Shown in pieces: positions 25,263 to 38,200 of a stretch of DNA of 60,936 bases. Positions within the stretch are counted from its first letter, which is position 1, and every line of letters starts with the position of its first letter. The translations under genes were made by a program, and so were the position numbers. The notes below the pieces were generated by a model. It saw only the letters and a list, made by a program, of their open reading frames with translations. It was not told the origin of the DNA and did not search any database. Origin of the DNA: Didymodactylos carnosus (Eukaryota; Rotifera; Eurotatoria; Philodinida; Philodinidae); the NCBI GenBank assembly GCA_905250885.1, contig CAJNOQ010000235.1, positions 1 to 60,936 on the forward strand. Reading direction: 5' to 3'.

Positions 25263-28162
25263 ATTTTGCTCGAAAATCTTGAATGATTAAAATTAAAAAA
25301 AAAAAGAAATAGAGATATTTTTTTTTTTCAATGAGTGTGTTTATATCTGTCATGTGTCGCTTTTTTGACAATAGAATTTATATAATGACAATAACTCTGA
25401 AATTTTGGAAAAATGATTAGGTTTTTAATCAAAATAGTTATATGGACGTACTGTTAGGAACTAGATGTAAACATATTTTTGTTCATATAAACAAAACAAA
25501 AAAATAATATTCTTATCATTCAGAGAATCTAAAATCTTGTCATATCAATATGGAAAATATACTTTTCATATTGAGAGAAAAATTGATTTTCAAAAACAAT
25601 GTTTACTTATCAAAATTTGAAATAAAGTAAACAATTATATAAAATTTATCATCATCTAGAACATCTACAAGTTAAAATTATTATTTTTTAAATATTTTTT
25701 TTTGAAAATTTATAAATTTTATTTTTATTTAACTATTTCATTACATGTCAAATGTCAAAATTGATTAGATATATATGTTAATGACTGAATTCTATTTCTA
25801 AGTATTTCTGACATATATCAATAATGAGAGTTCAAAACACTCTCATTTGTTAGTAAGATTAAACTAATATGACAATATTTATTATATTTCTTTGTTTCTA
25901 TATCATAAAATATGCTAGTAGAAAAAATATTTTCAATATCGTAATAAAGTATGCAAATTTACTTTTTTTTTCTTCTATGTGATCATATAATGTAAGACTT
26001 CATACGTTCATGTTCATCAATCACTTGTCATTGAAAATATATATGTATTGATATACGAATGCACATAAATGTATACTTAAAATTTAAGTTTAAGAGTATA
26101 TATTGAGCGTGTACCTATAGAATATTGAATGTCGACAGCATTGCCATCATTATCAATACTGAGTAATCAAACAATAAATTCAAGTTCAATAGGGTTGTTA
26201 CAATTATGCAATAAAAAAAAAAAAATCATAATAATATTTCTATTTCTCACTCCCTACTTGTTTATGATGTATCACGGTCAATTGAATATTGTGGGAGGAT
26301 AACGAATCAATTGACGTACTTAATATTGCTTCATATGTAGGTGGGCTCTATCTTTTTCTCATATTTATATTGAACACATACGTTTGTACGAAAAAAAAAA
26401 AAGTAACCACCTACTTTTCTCGTATCGTATATATAATATACTAAATGGTCTAATCATATGATAATTGTAAAATAATTGATTACTTTCGTGTATTGTATGC
26501 ACAAAATACGATTGAACTAATTTTTCTTATTTAAAATAAAATTGCCACTGGCAGAAATGGGTGCCAACTGAATATCAATTCATGAGTGATCACTCTATTT
26601 TTATATTATTACCTCCAAGAATTTTTTCAGTTACTTTCCTGTCTCACAAACGCGACTGATGGACACTTTATGGTAGAAGACAGGTTGAATTAGCCGTGTA
26701 TACACAATTTTCTTATATATTCAATAGAATTTTTGTTCTTTAATTTGAACTTCTTAAAATGCATATGTCATTCCAACGACGTACTATGACTACTTTTAAA
26801 AATACACTGTTTATGCTAATCTCCGACTTTCTCATGCCATTTTGCTGGTTAAGCTTTTATAAGTAAGCGCTAATCTCTCGGAAGAGTGTCATAATACTCT
26901 TTAATTACGGACTGACTACTCTTTGTATCATATTATTCAAACCTGTAAAGATTTTGATATTTTAGAGAATTTCAAGATTTCTGCATAATTTCCATCACTA
27001 TAAGGACTTCGGTATCTTCAGCAGTTTCCAATTAAAAAGACTATTTTGGCGTTTTTTGTGCAAAATTCAACAATAAAAATGGCAAAATAATATTATTAGA
27101 CAATTTTATTTATTTCTTAATATTTAAAAACGCTAAAATATGCCTTTTCATCTTCTGGCCCTTGCTGAACTTCTTCCCATTTACTTTGACTAAATATTTC
27201 AGGTGTCCTAGAACAGTTTTTCTAGTTAGAACAGAATTTTATCTTCTCTACGAAAATTAGGACATCCTAGACTAAATATCAGCTATAAAAAATACACCCT
27301 TTTAATTTTTTTTGATGATATCCAGCTGTTATAAAAACAATCCTTATAATAAAATGACAGCCCATGATGGTGTGAAAAACAGATTTATATCATTAGTATT
27401 CATTTTTGCTGATGTTATCGTAGTTTTTACCGATAGCCGTGTGCATGATTAGTAGATCAACACCAGATATTCTTCTCATCTTCGACTTGTAAACTATACA
27501 GTCGAAGATACAAATTAAGATACTAGTAGTAGTAAGAAACACTATTTTTTATAGTAACAAAACAAGAATTCTATTTTGACTTCAAATTGGACACTACTAC
27601 GCCTGTCATACCTGATGTGTTCTCAGTTTCCTGTAATTAAATTTATTTTCTTTATTAGATCTGCGAAAGTGACATCGAATTAAACTTTTTATTCACTCAA
27701 AGACCTCATAATCATAGAGATTTTCATTCGATGTCATTCAATCCACACTTTTACATTTAGTTTTAGAGATATCTCAGAGCTACTGATTTTCATCAACGAA
27801 GTTTCACAGAATGGAAAAAACGGTGATGAGTATGCTGTGTTTTCTGTGCAAATCTCAAGGATGTAAACTTTACACATATCAACGCTGTGATTATTTATTC
27901 CACTGCACCCAATTAGAAAATCTTTGATTTTTCATCATCAAATCTATCATAAAAAATGTAGCAAAAAAATCTCAATATTTTTGAGAAAACTCTAGCAATA
28001 AACAAACCATGGATAACTGTTTTGTTTTTCAGATATATATATATATATATATCAGCACCGTTGATTGCATAAACTATATAATGAATCATAGCACCATTCT
28101 TCAATTAGTAGGGTAAAAATATATATTTGGTCGATCACTGTTGTTTCCGATAAAAATAACGA
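25263..28162. other. 2.9-kb AT-rich intergenic region
   Basis: Nearly all of this has no gene. It contains long A/T tracts, a (TA)n microsatellite at 28032-28053 and one exon-like segment on the minus strand at 27117-27209. I see no inverted repeat longer than about 15 bp here, in contrast to the neighbouring gene-poor blocks. Confidence 0.5.
27117..27209 (-). pseudogene. Exon-like fragment with coding character
   Basis: After an acceptor-like CTGTTCTAG the minus strand reads an open frame of about 30 codons: TPEIFSQSKWEEVQQGPEDE then KAYFSVFKY and TAA. The composition is protein-like. A second possible exon lies just upstream (27230-27290, with LGCPNFRRED), but no start or full gene can be built. 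It is probably the remains of a gene; the family is not recognised. Confidence 0.25.
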
Positions 28163-29025
28163 TTATTTAAAATAAAGTAAATCTCTTCTCATATGAAATA
28201 TAATCGTAATACTTGTCAATATTGGTACGAGTAAAAAACAGACACTAATAATACCGATACGCTGTTTATTGGCGTACATGGCTGATTCGAGTGCTTGTAC
28301 ACAATTTGCACGAGTACAACTATAGGTTGTTTGAATATTTGTCCATATTGGAGCCGTAGTCTGTAGAATGTCTTGTTTTAAAACAGGATCCAATTGATCA
28401 TAAATAGCAAAACCACATGCAACACTACCAGACAGAATAGACATATACAATGATAGAAAGGCTAAACAAGCCATTAAATAACGCCAACGACGTTGTACTA
28501 TACCGAATATACCAAGAATAATGGGAACAGCCACAAGACCGCTTCCGATAATTAATAATAAATGAGCTAAAAATTATATGTACAAAAAGATCTTATTTAA
28601 ACAGTTTTGAGTTGAACTAGACATATAGAACATTCCACAGATATCTTTACTATCCTTCTAGTGATTTAAGGACTTTTCATATTCTTCTTTCTACTACTCG
28701 TCTGAAAATGATAGATCGGCAGTAATCAATTAGTTCTAAGTATTAAACGGTCTTTTAGTATTTTGTTAATGACTCTTCAATATGCAGATAGTTTCTATTA
28801 CAGAAGAGGAGGGATTGATTATGATCATCACTCACCTGCATATATTGAAAAATACGACTGTCTGTTAAACGCTTGATTTAAACCAATTATTGTACTATAC
28901 AACGGTGGTTGTAATAAATAGCCAATTCCTAATCCAATACCGAGCAGACATTGTATTGCTAATAATGTAAATAAAAGTAATGCAATTTTTTGTATTGTAT
29001 CTAATGCTGAAAATACGAAATTCAT
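28163..29025 (-). CDS. Small four-helix membrane protein, tetraspanin-like topology
   Basis: Two exons, 28836-29025 and 28163-28566, are joined by a 269-bp GT-AG intron in phase 1 and give 197 residues. Hydrophobic segments lie at about residues 12-36, 64-88, 96-117 and 170-195. A short first loop and a longer second loop (about 50 residues) separate them, the order seen in tetraspanins. The second loop contains only two close cysteines (SCTRANC) and lacks the CCG signature, so membership is unproved. A divergent tetraspanin or a claudin-like protein are both possible. The first exon starts at ATG with no in-frame upstream extension. Confidence 0.65.
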
Positions 29026-30537
29026 TTCTTTCTTCAGATTAAATTACTGTACACTGTTCGTTGTGAATAGAGACCATGCCACTGTATTAAATATTGAATA
29101 CACTACATATTAGTTCTAGAATAACAAATGGAAAGGGATAATCTTATTAACGACGGTATTAAAAACTACTGTATTTTAGTGAAACTCTAGTCTTCAATCT
29201 AAAGACTACTACTCCGAATCGTTGATGAAATTTATATAGTAGTTCTGTCTATCTCAACTGATTCAGCATAAAATAAGTCTTTCTTAATCAGAATATAGTG
29301 GACTATTTCTTAGAAAACGTTGATCCTATGCCTGAAATTGGAAATTAGAAAGACCTAATATTTACAATGATATAAACTAACGAGATCATTAAATATCCTC
29401 GAAGGTTCTTTCTCTTGCTGTTCAAATAGATTAATAAATGCACAATTCAACAACTGATTTTATTTTTACAGTTAAATTACTAATATATGTTTCTTCAATT
29501 TGAGTAATGAATCTATACACTTCTGTTAAACATTTGTGAAATAAAACAGAACACATAGAGGAAATCGTTCTTTTTCATTTCATTTCCTTCCGTATGCGTA
29601 ACTAAATATAACAAGTAAGACGATTAATGAAAGTAATTTATGTTTAAATCCATCTTGTAATTGTTTTAATACTCTTACATTTATTCAACATGTGTATCAG
29701 TGATTGCACATTTATATGAATTGATACTTACCCAAAAACAACCGCATATACACACATTATTGCACATGAAGAGGGAGGAGAAGTATGCAGAGGGTTAGCA
29801 AAGAAGGAAAGTAAACTGACTAACTGACTGAGTTGCGTTAGTAGTGATGAATACTTCTTTCTGTGTATGAGTGTGTGTTACAGATTTGGGAACGAACGAA
29901 AAGAAGAGAAAAGAAAAAATTTCATCTTTCTTCTTTCTTTTTTTTTTTTCTTTTTTTATTATATTTTGTACTATTTCGCGACGCACGTATATTAGAATGT
30001 GTTTCAAGAACAACGCAACATTTTCATTTTACTTTTTGTTGAATGAAGTATGGCATGACCTACGTTCTCGATGCACACGACTTTTTTTTGTTTGATTCAA
30101 TAGTAGAGAAAAAAAGGGCACTTTCTTTCTCCATTTCCAGCCTTATTATCACTTCTACTAGTAATAACAACAACAACAACATAAAGATCATTCTTTATGT
30201 CTACCTCAATCAAACACAACTTTTATAGTTCAAATTTTTTCTTTTTTTTACCACTTGCCTGTTTAACAGAATAAAAAAAGTAAAATGACTGTACGAGATA
30301 TAATATCATTTTTTTTCTCGTTTGTATGAAAAGGAGAGAGACATCGACGCTCATTTAATCTCGACTCAAAAAAAAAAGCAATTGTATTGATTGTATGTGA
30401 GTGCAGAATTGTAATTTATTATTTTTTTCGCTTGTCTACGTTCAATGAAAACTTATACACATATACAACACCGAAGGCTATTATTTAACATTTAAAGTTT
30501 CTTTTCTTTTTTTCCAAATGATAAACTACCTTCATAA
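29026..30537. other. Intergenic region with T-rich tract
   Basis: No gene is recognised. It contains a long T/C-rich tract at about 29925-29960, a run of AAC triplets at about 30166-30180 and other low-complexity patches. The small open frames here read through these tracts and have no support. Confidence 0.5.
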
Positions 30538-32220
30538 ATCTGACGCGTTAATCAGTAGATGGAAAGAGAAAAAAAAGTGCCCTTGGAAGTCGTGTGTAAA
30601 GTTTATTTGATTTTGTGAGATGCTATTAAAAAATACTATTTTATTTCGCCCAACTTATGGAATATGAGAATAACAATCAATTAAATCTTGAGCTTTTCTT
30701 ATCTGTTTCTTGATTATTTTTTTAAAAATTTTTAATTCTAATCAGTTACGATAAGTAAAAGAAGTTTTCTGTATTACATGCTGTATGCTTGATGTCTAGC
30801 TCATAAGAGAAGTAGAAATGTGACTACTACTGTTTGAGTAGAATATAGGCATTGAACGTTCGTTTTTTTTAAAATTCATTTAATAATGCTAGAAGGAAGA
30901 TTTTAAAATTGATATTTACTTTGTCTTTACAGAAGAAATAACTAATTAGATTTTGTTGATAATTTAAGGAGTTAAGAATGAATTCTATTATATTATTAAA
31001 ATAAATAAGTTTAGATAAGAAAATATGAAATAGATAAACGATAAGTGACACAGACGCGCGATAGAGTAAAGAATCGTAAAATGGGTCTGTTGAATGTAAA
31101 ACAATCGCAAAAACGTTTACGTCTATTGAACTATTCTCTTTTTCTATAGTATTCTTCTACAGATATGACGTTAAGAATAAAAATAAGTCCACGCCCCTCT
31201 TTGCAGAGAAATCTGGCAAAAGATAATTTACTTCGACCATTATGTTCGCCATATGTGCTTTTTAAAGAATGCTTCCTTCAATTTTCAAGATTTCTGAAGG
31301 ACGGCTTAACCAAGTGACGAAATTTTTCTCAGCATCAATAGATCTGTATTGTCTTACAGTAAGATTTAGTCAATCAGTCTTAAGAATAAGATGAGAGAAA
31401 AGTAGTAAAAGAAGTATAGTAGTAATAAGAAGAACATAACAGTTTTTTAAGGATATTCTTCATATCATCAATTTTCTAGTGAAGTTTTTCAATAATTTGA
31501 TTTTTAGATAAAACTGTTTTTCTATTGTTTTATGTGTTTCATTCATTGTATATTGACGGACAATTCCCGTGAAAGTCTGCTTTTATCTCACGAGGGAAGG
31601 TCCGCAAGTAACAAATCGTTTTTTTCAACGGAAAGCATCGAACTATATGTAATCGATAGAATTAGTATATATCCATAGAAAAATTTCACTAGTGACTACG
31701 TGCGCGAAATATGACACGAAAAGTTTCCGTGAGCAGTTCACGCGCTGTCAGAAGTGGAATATATCCTTTACGCTTGTCTACACACCATTTTACGATATTA
31801 GCGTGAAAAATCGAGTCTGATAACGTAGATTTCAAAGACTTTCTAGTTGCAGAACAGAAAATACGAGGGGTAATCATCGTTTTACTTAGCGAAGCCAACT
31901 GTATATAACGAGCACATTTTTTAAAATTTTTTTTTGATAACGTTAGTATTATTTGACTACAACAATTGCTTGACGATAGTAGATAAATCTAGCAAAGTTT
32001 TCTAAGTCGTTGGCGCAACCTGTTTTACTCCGGGGAAAAACACAGCAAAAAGGATAAAAGTGGTGATAATCGTTTTTCTAATTTGGAGGTCTAAAAAGTA
32101 ACATGTTAGGTGAAATAAAATAGCTTTTTTTAACAGCATCTCACAAAATCAAATAAATTTTACATACGACTTCCAAGGGCACTTTTTTTCTCTTTCCATC
32201 TATTGATTAACGCGTCAGAT
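30538..32220. repeat. Inverted-repeat pair bounding a 1.7-kb segment
   Basis: About 95 bp at 30538-30632 is repeated in inverted orientation at about 32124-32220. It begins ATCTGACGCGTTAATCA and contains AAGTGCCCTTGGAAGTCGT-like sequence. The arms have only a few mismatches. The 1.5 kb between has no clear transposase; a 69-codon minus-strand frame at 31689-31898 (SKTMITPRIFCSATRKSLKS) is the only candidate product. It is possibly a non-autonomous DNA transposon with long terminal inverted repeats. Confidence 0.6.
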
Positions 32221-32914
32221 GTATATGACAGACTCTCATCGGTCCGTCATGTTTTATAAAAACTCTTGAACCATTAAAGCTAATGTGGTACAATCAAGCA
32301 AATTATATCTACTTGCTTTAGAAAACATTTTGTAAACACTCGACGAAATGTACTTCTAAGCATTTTTAGTCCACTATTCCGGTTTATGCTAGAAATGATT
32401 TATTATAGTAAATTGTACCATTAATTCATGTCTAGTTTGACATCAGTATTAGTATCCATTAATGTCAGATTGATATTAAGTACCATGAAATATTTATATA
32501 TCGATAATCTTTAACGAAAGTAGTAGAAATTAATGATGGATAAATACATTGTTGTAGAGAACATTAATCTATTTTAATTTTAATAAAATAAGAATTAAAC
32601 ATCTTAAAAGGCGAGTATACATTTTGACTTTAATGACAATCTTAGTGGCAATATTAGTGAAAATCTTTTTCGACGTTATTGATCTTTTATTTCCTGCTGT
32701 TCTACTACTATCTATGACTATGCATTGTCAGAAAATACCAGCAATGATATTTTTCAACAAGTTCTTTGAACATGTTATATATAAAACTAAAGATTACACT
32801 ATACAAGATAAGATTTAATGCTTGATGACATTTATCTTGAAAGAACGAAAATAACGTTGAAAACTAATATACTGTTCAATAACGTTTTTCGAGTTTATGG
32901 GCAAAGTTAAGAAT
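32221..32914. other. AT-rich stretch without recognisable gene
   Basis: It lies between two inverted-repeat elements. A hydrophobic 64-codon frame at 32624-32818 has no splice or family support. Confidence 0.45.
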
Positions 32915-33082
32915 AAAAATTTTAAAACCAATGCGGCTATCATATTGGAAATTTTAATAAAAAGTTTTAATCAAATAATAATAAATTATTTGATTAAAAT
33001 TATTTGATTAATAATTTATTATTTGATTAAAACTTTTTATTAAAATTCCCTACATGATAGCCGCATTGGTTTTAAAATTTTT
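32915..33082. repeat. Near-perfect 168-bp palindromic MITE
   Basis: The 29-bp ends 32915-32943 and 33054-33082 are exact inverted copies (core CCAATGCGGCTATCAT). Almost the whole interior, built of TTTAATCAAATAATA words, continues the palindrome, leaving only a small central loop. There is no coding capacity. Confidence 0.8.
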
Positions 33083-33400
33083 AATATACTGTTGCTCAAA
33101 ATTTTGTCTTGATTTTCACGTCACAAATTTTGATGTAATGTTACAGATTAAACAACATCGAAGAAACTCTAAATCGCATTTAATCTCTTGAAAATCTTTT
33201 TATTTAATTGCTCACATCGTCGAATTGTCTTAACATTTAAGTCGCCCATACTCATAGCCATCATACACAACAGAAAAACCTAAAACTATGCGAATCTGTT
33301 ACGTATGGGCATCGGATGATAGAGAAAAAACAATTCCTTGCACTTTAAAATACATATCAATGTGAAGAAAAAAATAAAGTTCATTTAGGGTTGCGCGAAA

Positions 33401-33617
33401 GTGCTTTTTCTTATTTAGCCGACTTGATAAAATCCAGAAGATTTTCTATTTTTGGCAAGGGGTACTGTCAATAGTTCAAGAAAATTTTTCGAACAAAAAT
33501 ATTTTCATAGGAAAATAATATCAGTTTCAAAATTTTTCTTAAACTTTTGGCAAGTCTTCTCACCAAAAATAGAAAATCTTCTCGAATTTATCAAGTAGGC
33601 TGAATACGAAAGAGCAC
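33401..33617. repeat. Foldback element, 217 bp
   Basis: The left arm 33401-33458 and right arm 33563-33617 are inverted copies that share GAAGATTTTCTATTTTTGG and a GTGCTTTTTC/GAAAGAGCAC end, with a few mismatches. It has no coding capacity and is unrelated in sequence to the palindrome 320 bp upstream. Confidence 0.7.
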
Positions 33618-33911
33618 GTTTTCGAGATTCGATCGTTATTTTTCTGCTAGTGATATGCGAATATTAATTGAATGAACCATATTCACATTCTCGTGGGGAC
33701 CATATGTCGATACTATATCCTTGCATTTTGCTTTCCGTCTATCCTACAAAAAAGTGCTTTACTGTTACTTGTATGGCACAGGTGTGCATCAGTACAACAT
33801 TTTATTTTTCAGTCACCATTCTGGTTTATCAACATTTGTATATAAACATCACAGTATAGTTATAGTATTTCGAATGTATGTCTAACTTCATTTTTTGGGA
33901 AACAGGAAATC

Positions 33912-34056
33912 TGCCGTCGTACACTTTCGCCGTGGACTTCCGGCAATTGTCGGAAGTTGTGTGAGTGAGGGTGTTGAATGTAAGTCGCTAACAATTTTTC
34001 AAGTAAGCACAACTCTCAGCAATTGCCGAAAGTCCACTGCGAAAGTGTGCGACGGC
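33912..34056. repeat. Foldback element, 145 bp, relatively GC-rich arms
   Basis: The arms at 33912-33961 and 34008-34056 are inverted copies. Shared words include ACACTTTCGC, GTGGACTT and CGGCAATTG. An open frame of 105 codons crosses it (33895-34212) but is explained by the palindrome. It is a third distinct foldback element within 1.2 kb. Confidence 0.7.
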
Positions 34057-34354
34057 GAAATTCATGGTATCCCATTTTTTCCATCTCATAAAGGAAGTGC
34101 GGCATGGTTATGTAGTACTAACACCTATCAGTGTCACACTTCGATTAGCACAAAATTAAGTAAAACCAGTTATAATAAAAAAGTAATCTCTCCTCTACAA
34201 AAAAGACTTTAATGCATGACTAGTAAAAATCAATGCGACATTTTTTGGACAGAAATATATCGGCACTTTATGGACACGAGTGTACATTGGAATTTTTGCG
34301 TATAGAATACATATAATCTTTATGGCCAGAGCTCAAGCCGTTTGGTGATCAGAT

Positions 34355-34590
34355 GTGGCGACCGCACTAGGACGTATATTCGGTTCTGTATTATCGGATT
34401 CCTATTGGCCTTCAATTTAGATTAATGGTTTAGGCTGCATTATTGCTATTATTTTTATCAACCGTGCAATGAGATTCATAGCAACAGAAGAACATTCGGC
34501 ATCAAGAAACATTTAGACTTTTATTTGTTGCCTTGTTGTTATATTAACGGCCTGTGTTCCACAAAGAAATGTTTTAATTGATAAGTTTTT
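34355..34590 (+). pseudogene. Decayed multi-pass transporter fragment (MFS-like)
   Basis: One frame reads VATALGRIFGSVLSDSYWPS, stop, then INGLGCIIAIIFINRAMRF and, after a further stop, a hydrophobic CCLVVILTAC stretch. A GR-x-F/G-x-x-S motif before a transmembrane segment is typical of major-facilitator-type carriers. In-frame stops at about 34415 and 34512 and loss of the remainder mark it as a relic. The family assignment is weak. Confidence 0.3.
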
Positions 34591-35277
34591 TCATCGATGA
34601 AACACATTTTTCAGGAAGATAAAAAACATTTTATTTTTTAATCCAACATATATTCAAAACTGTACAGCGTTCAACAAATCGAAAATCTTATACTTCAACT
34701 TGTCCGCTCTGTATGAGAAATGTTCTAGATATATATATAGCTCGAACTGCTCTACAATCTCGATGTTGTTTATCACCTGAGAAAGTCTCCTTGTAAAATT
34801 TTCTTTAGCAGCTAATTTTAGCATATATTAACGATACTCTATAAAGATATTTGTTTTCATAGGAAATAACTGTATTTCAAATGTCCCCATTATTATTTAT
34901 ACGTTTTTAATTACTGAAATAACTAATTATCGTAATACATTCTTACTTTTTATTATGAACATATAGTATTAAGCAGGTAAATGCCTATTTTCTCTTCTAA
35001 ACATTCACTGTCTTTATTTCTAAGATCTTGATGAGATCACATCACGTAACTGAATATTCTATTTGTGATTGACTTTTCTATCTGTTTTGGTGAATAAAAG
35101 ACTTAGAACAAAAGATAGTGGTCTACTAGTGTAAAATAAAAAAATAATTTAGAGGTTAACAGAATAAAAAAATAAATATATAAAGAGAAAAGATAAGGCC
35201 CTTAGTTTATGATATGATATATAAGCTTAAAGCTAAAAATCTAGCATCAAAAATAGATTCTTGTATCGTTAAACTGT
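34591..35277. other. AT-rich intergenic stretch
   Basis: No gene or repeat is recognised between the decayed fragment and the 3' end of the ERICH6-like gene. Confidence 0.5.
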
Positions 35278-38200
35278 TTAAGTAACAATAATTGATCGAT
35301 AAATTTTTCTGTTTGCTTGTGTTTTTTCTTCATTTCGTTTTATCGGTGGGAATAATGTATTTTTCATTGGACGAGGTAGACGTTGTTGTTGTTGATGAAT
35401 TGCTGACAAAGATATTTGTTGAGTATGCACATTTGATAGTATACGAGGAGATTCTTGAGATTTCACATATTGTTGAGCTTCCATTTGAATATTTTTTAAT
35501 AATCGTCTAAACAAAAAATGCAGAGCATCAAATGATGTCATTCTAGTAAATAAATATATGCATACGTACGTTAAATGAACATTTTTCTTTTTTAGAAAGT
35601 TTTCCATTGGATCGATTTTACTCGGTGATGGTAAATTATTGACATTGTTAACCTAAAATAGAAGAAAATAAATAATGAATATGCTTTTTAAGAAGTTTTT
35701 CTTATTACTTTTAATTTTGCTCCAACTTTAAATTTTAAATCAACTAACTCGTCTGAAAACGTCAAATAAATTTTTTCTTGAGAACATATTTTTATGACCA
35801 TTTGTTCGTTTAAATGAAACAATATGGGTTGAAACGGTGGTGCATGAACATGATCTGCAACTACATCACTTGGCTTCAATGAACTCCACCAGTTCCAACG
35901 TTTACGACGACTACCATCAGAATTTAATTCGATACCTTCAATAGCTGTTAGATGAAGTCTGAAAATAAATAATAATTTATAGTCTATGATCAATAGTAAC
36001 TCAACACATACGAGAGAATAATTCATGTAAAACTTCACTATCACAAGATCCAAACTCAAATATAAAGAACGGTATTACTCCGACATCTTAAATGTTTTCT
36101 AATCTACCTTAGATCACCGTTTATAAAATTACAATAACCATTGCCAAATGGATCGAATTGAGCGAGTTGTTTTGTTTGAGAATATGGTTCATCTGAGAAG
36201 GCTGTATAAAGTAACATTGCTCTTGCTACTTCTGTGATGCTTACGGCAAGTTGACCAGATGGATAACTGAATTTATCAAGGTTAAGTTAACTATTGTTCA
36301 GATATATGATTAAAAGAAAAGAGATAATGTTCATTAATAAAGGATACTAAACACAACCGGTACCATTTGGAAATAGAATGCATGCTTTAGAACCATCTCT
36401 ATAGAATCGTTGAACTAAAGGTTTTTCATATCTCTAAAATAAAATATCAACGTTCTAATAATTATCAAAATTAATACACATCTACTTTGATGGCTGATGT
36501 TGATATTTGTCGTGGTACAAGAATTTGTTCATCCTCATCATCTGTCTCATCATCAGAACTAAACTCAAAATCTGGTGGTCGTTGTAATGTCCATCCTTTA
36601 GATAAAAATTGATTCTTTTATTAGACTCTTTTTTTGTGTATTTTTTTAAAGAAATATACCTTCTTCAACAAATTTTAAATTCGATAATTGATAGGTAAAT
36701 GTTCGCATTTTTGCTGCTACTATAGAACATAAGACGATATTATTTTTAACCATGATAAGAACCATGTTAGTACAATATTAGTTCAAATGTGATATGTTGT
36801 TGTCTTTTAGCAGTGTTTACACTTACCCAATACAAGAAGCAAAATAAACACTCAGAAAGAAGCACACACGCACACACCAAATGTACCTATTAAGAAAGCA
36901 GAAAATTGAGCGTTAAATAAAATTAAACTTAAAGACGAAAAGTTCATGCTTTACATGCAAGTAATGATGATCTTACTTGCTGTTTCAGAATGCACTGATG
37001 CTGAACTAACTGGTGATAAAGCATTTGAACTCTGCAAAATACTACGAGTACGATATCGACTAGGATGACGTATGTCATTTGTAATAAATCCTAGATAAGT
37101 GAAAAATGGGGAAATAAACGAAAATTTTAGATATTATGACATTTAAAATAAAATTTCGGATTGGGGAAAATAAAATAATAGAACAGTTGTTTGTTGAGTT
37201 TCACACATTACATGTTAAAAAAAGCAACTGCTATTATAGTTAAAATATGAAACTAGATCTAAATCAACATATTTCTCAATTATGTTGAAGAACTAGTTTA
37301 CATATATATATTAATTGAATTTTTTTATTTTTATTGTAAACAAATGAGCTACGCTTTTCTTTTTACTTTCAGTGGCATTTGCTACCGTGTCGATGGTATT
37401 AGAATTAGCTGCTACTGATACTTTAATACGTTCACTTTTTTTAATCATATTCTGTAATAAAGTTTGACGTCCTATAATAAATAATTATTATTGTTGTTTT
37501 TTTTGTGAAGCGGTGGATATGTTTAAAGCACTTAACAATACTAAACATGTGCTTAGTGAATATTTTCGCATCAGTGTGTAGAAAATGTGCATTTTCATAT
37601 ATGTTTCATTTCACCTACAATCATCTTGCATTATTCTCGCCAGACGTTTTTCAATTATTTTTTGTTGATGTGGATCAAATACGGTACTACCTCCGATTGA
37701 TTCTGCGAAGATAGTATTGCTCCAGGTATCATGCAAAAAAAAAAGAAGCACTATCTATACAAACTTACGATTATCAGATTTTGATGATGATTGAACTGTC
37801 ATTTTTTGTACTTGTTCTTCTAGACGTTTTTGTTCAGCTAAATGTCGTTCCCATACTCTAAAACAATCATCGGCAATTAAACTCTATATTCTGATTGAAT
37901 TTAATTCTTAGTCATACCTTGTTTTTGCTCTTTCTTCAGCTAATTGTCTTGCTCGTTTACTTCTCGCTTTGGCGTGTGGTTGAATATCAATTGGTTGTGA
38001 ATCTAACTTTTGTTGTTCTTCTTTTTGCATTTCTAGAACAGCTTCGACAAATTCACGATATTCACTACAACAAAAAAGCTAAAACCAAACGAATTTTTTT
38101 TCTATGAAAAATTATTTTCATTTATAATCTTTACTTGTTCAGGATTATATTTTTCTTGTTCAGTAATTGTTGGCCATTTTAAAATGTCTTTTCCACAAAA

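Noticed and set aside
33895..34212. Plus-strand frame of 105 codons
   Set aside because: Explained by the foldback element 33912-34056; the two arms encode unrelated peptides in this frame.
36840..36903. Possible extra exon of the ERICH6-like gene (acceptor and donor around a TGTGTG stretch)
   Set aside because: The frame without it joins perfectly (SETA-IAAKMR). The segment encodes a Cys/Phe-rich stretch from a CACACA microsatellite.
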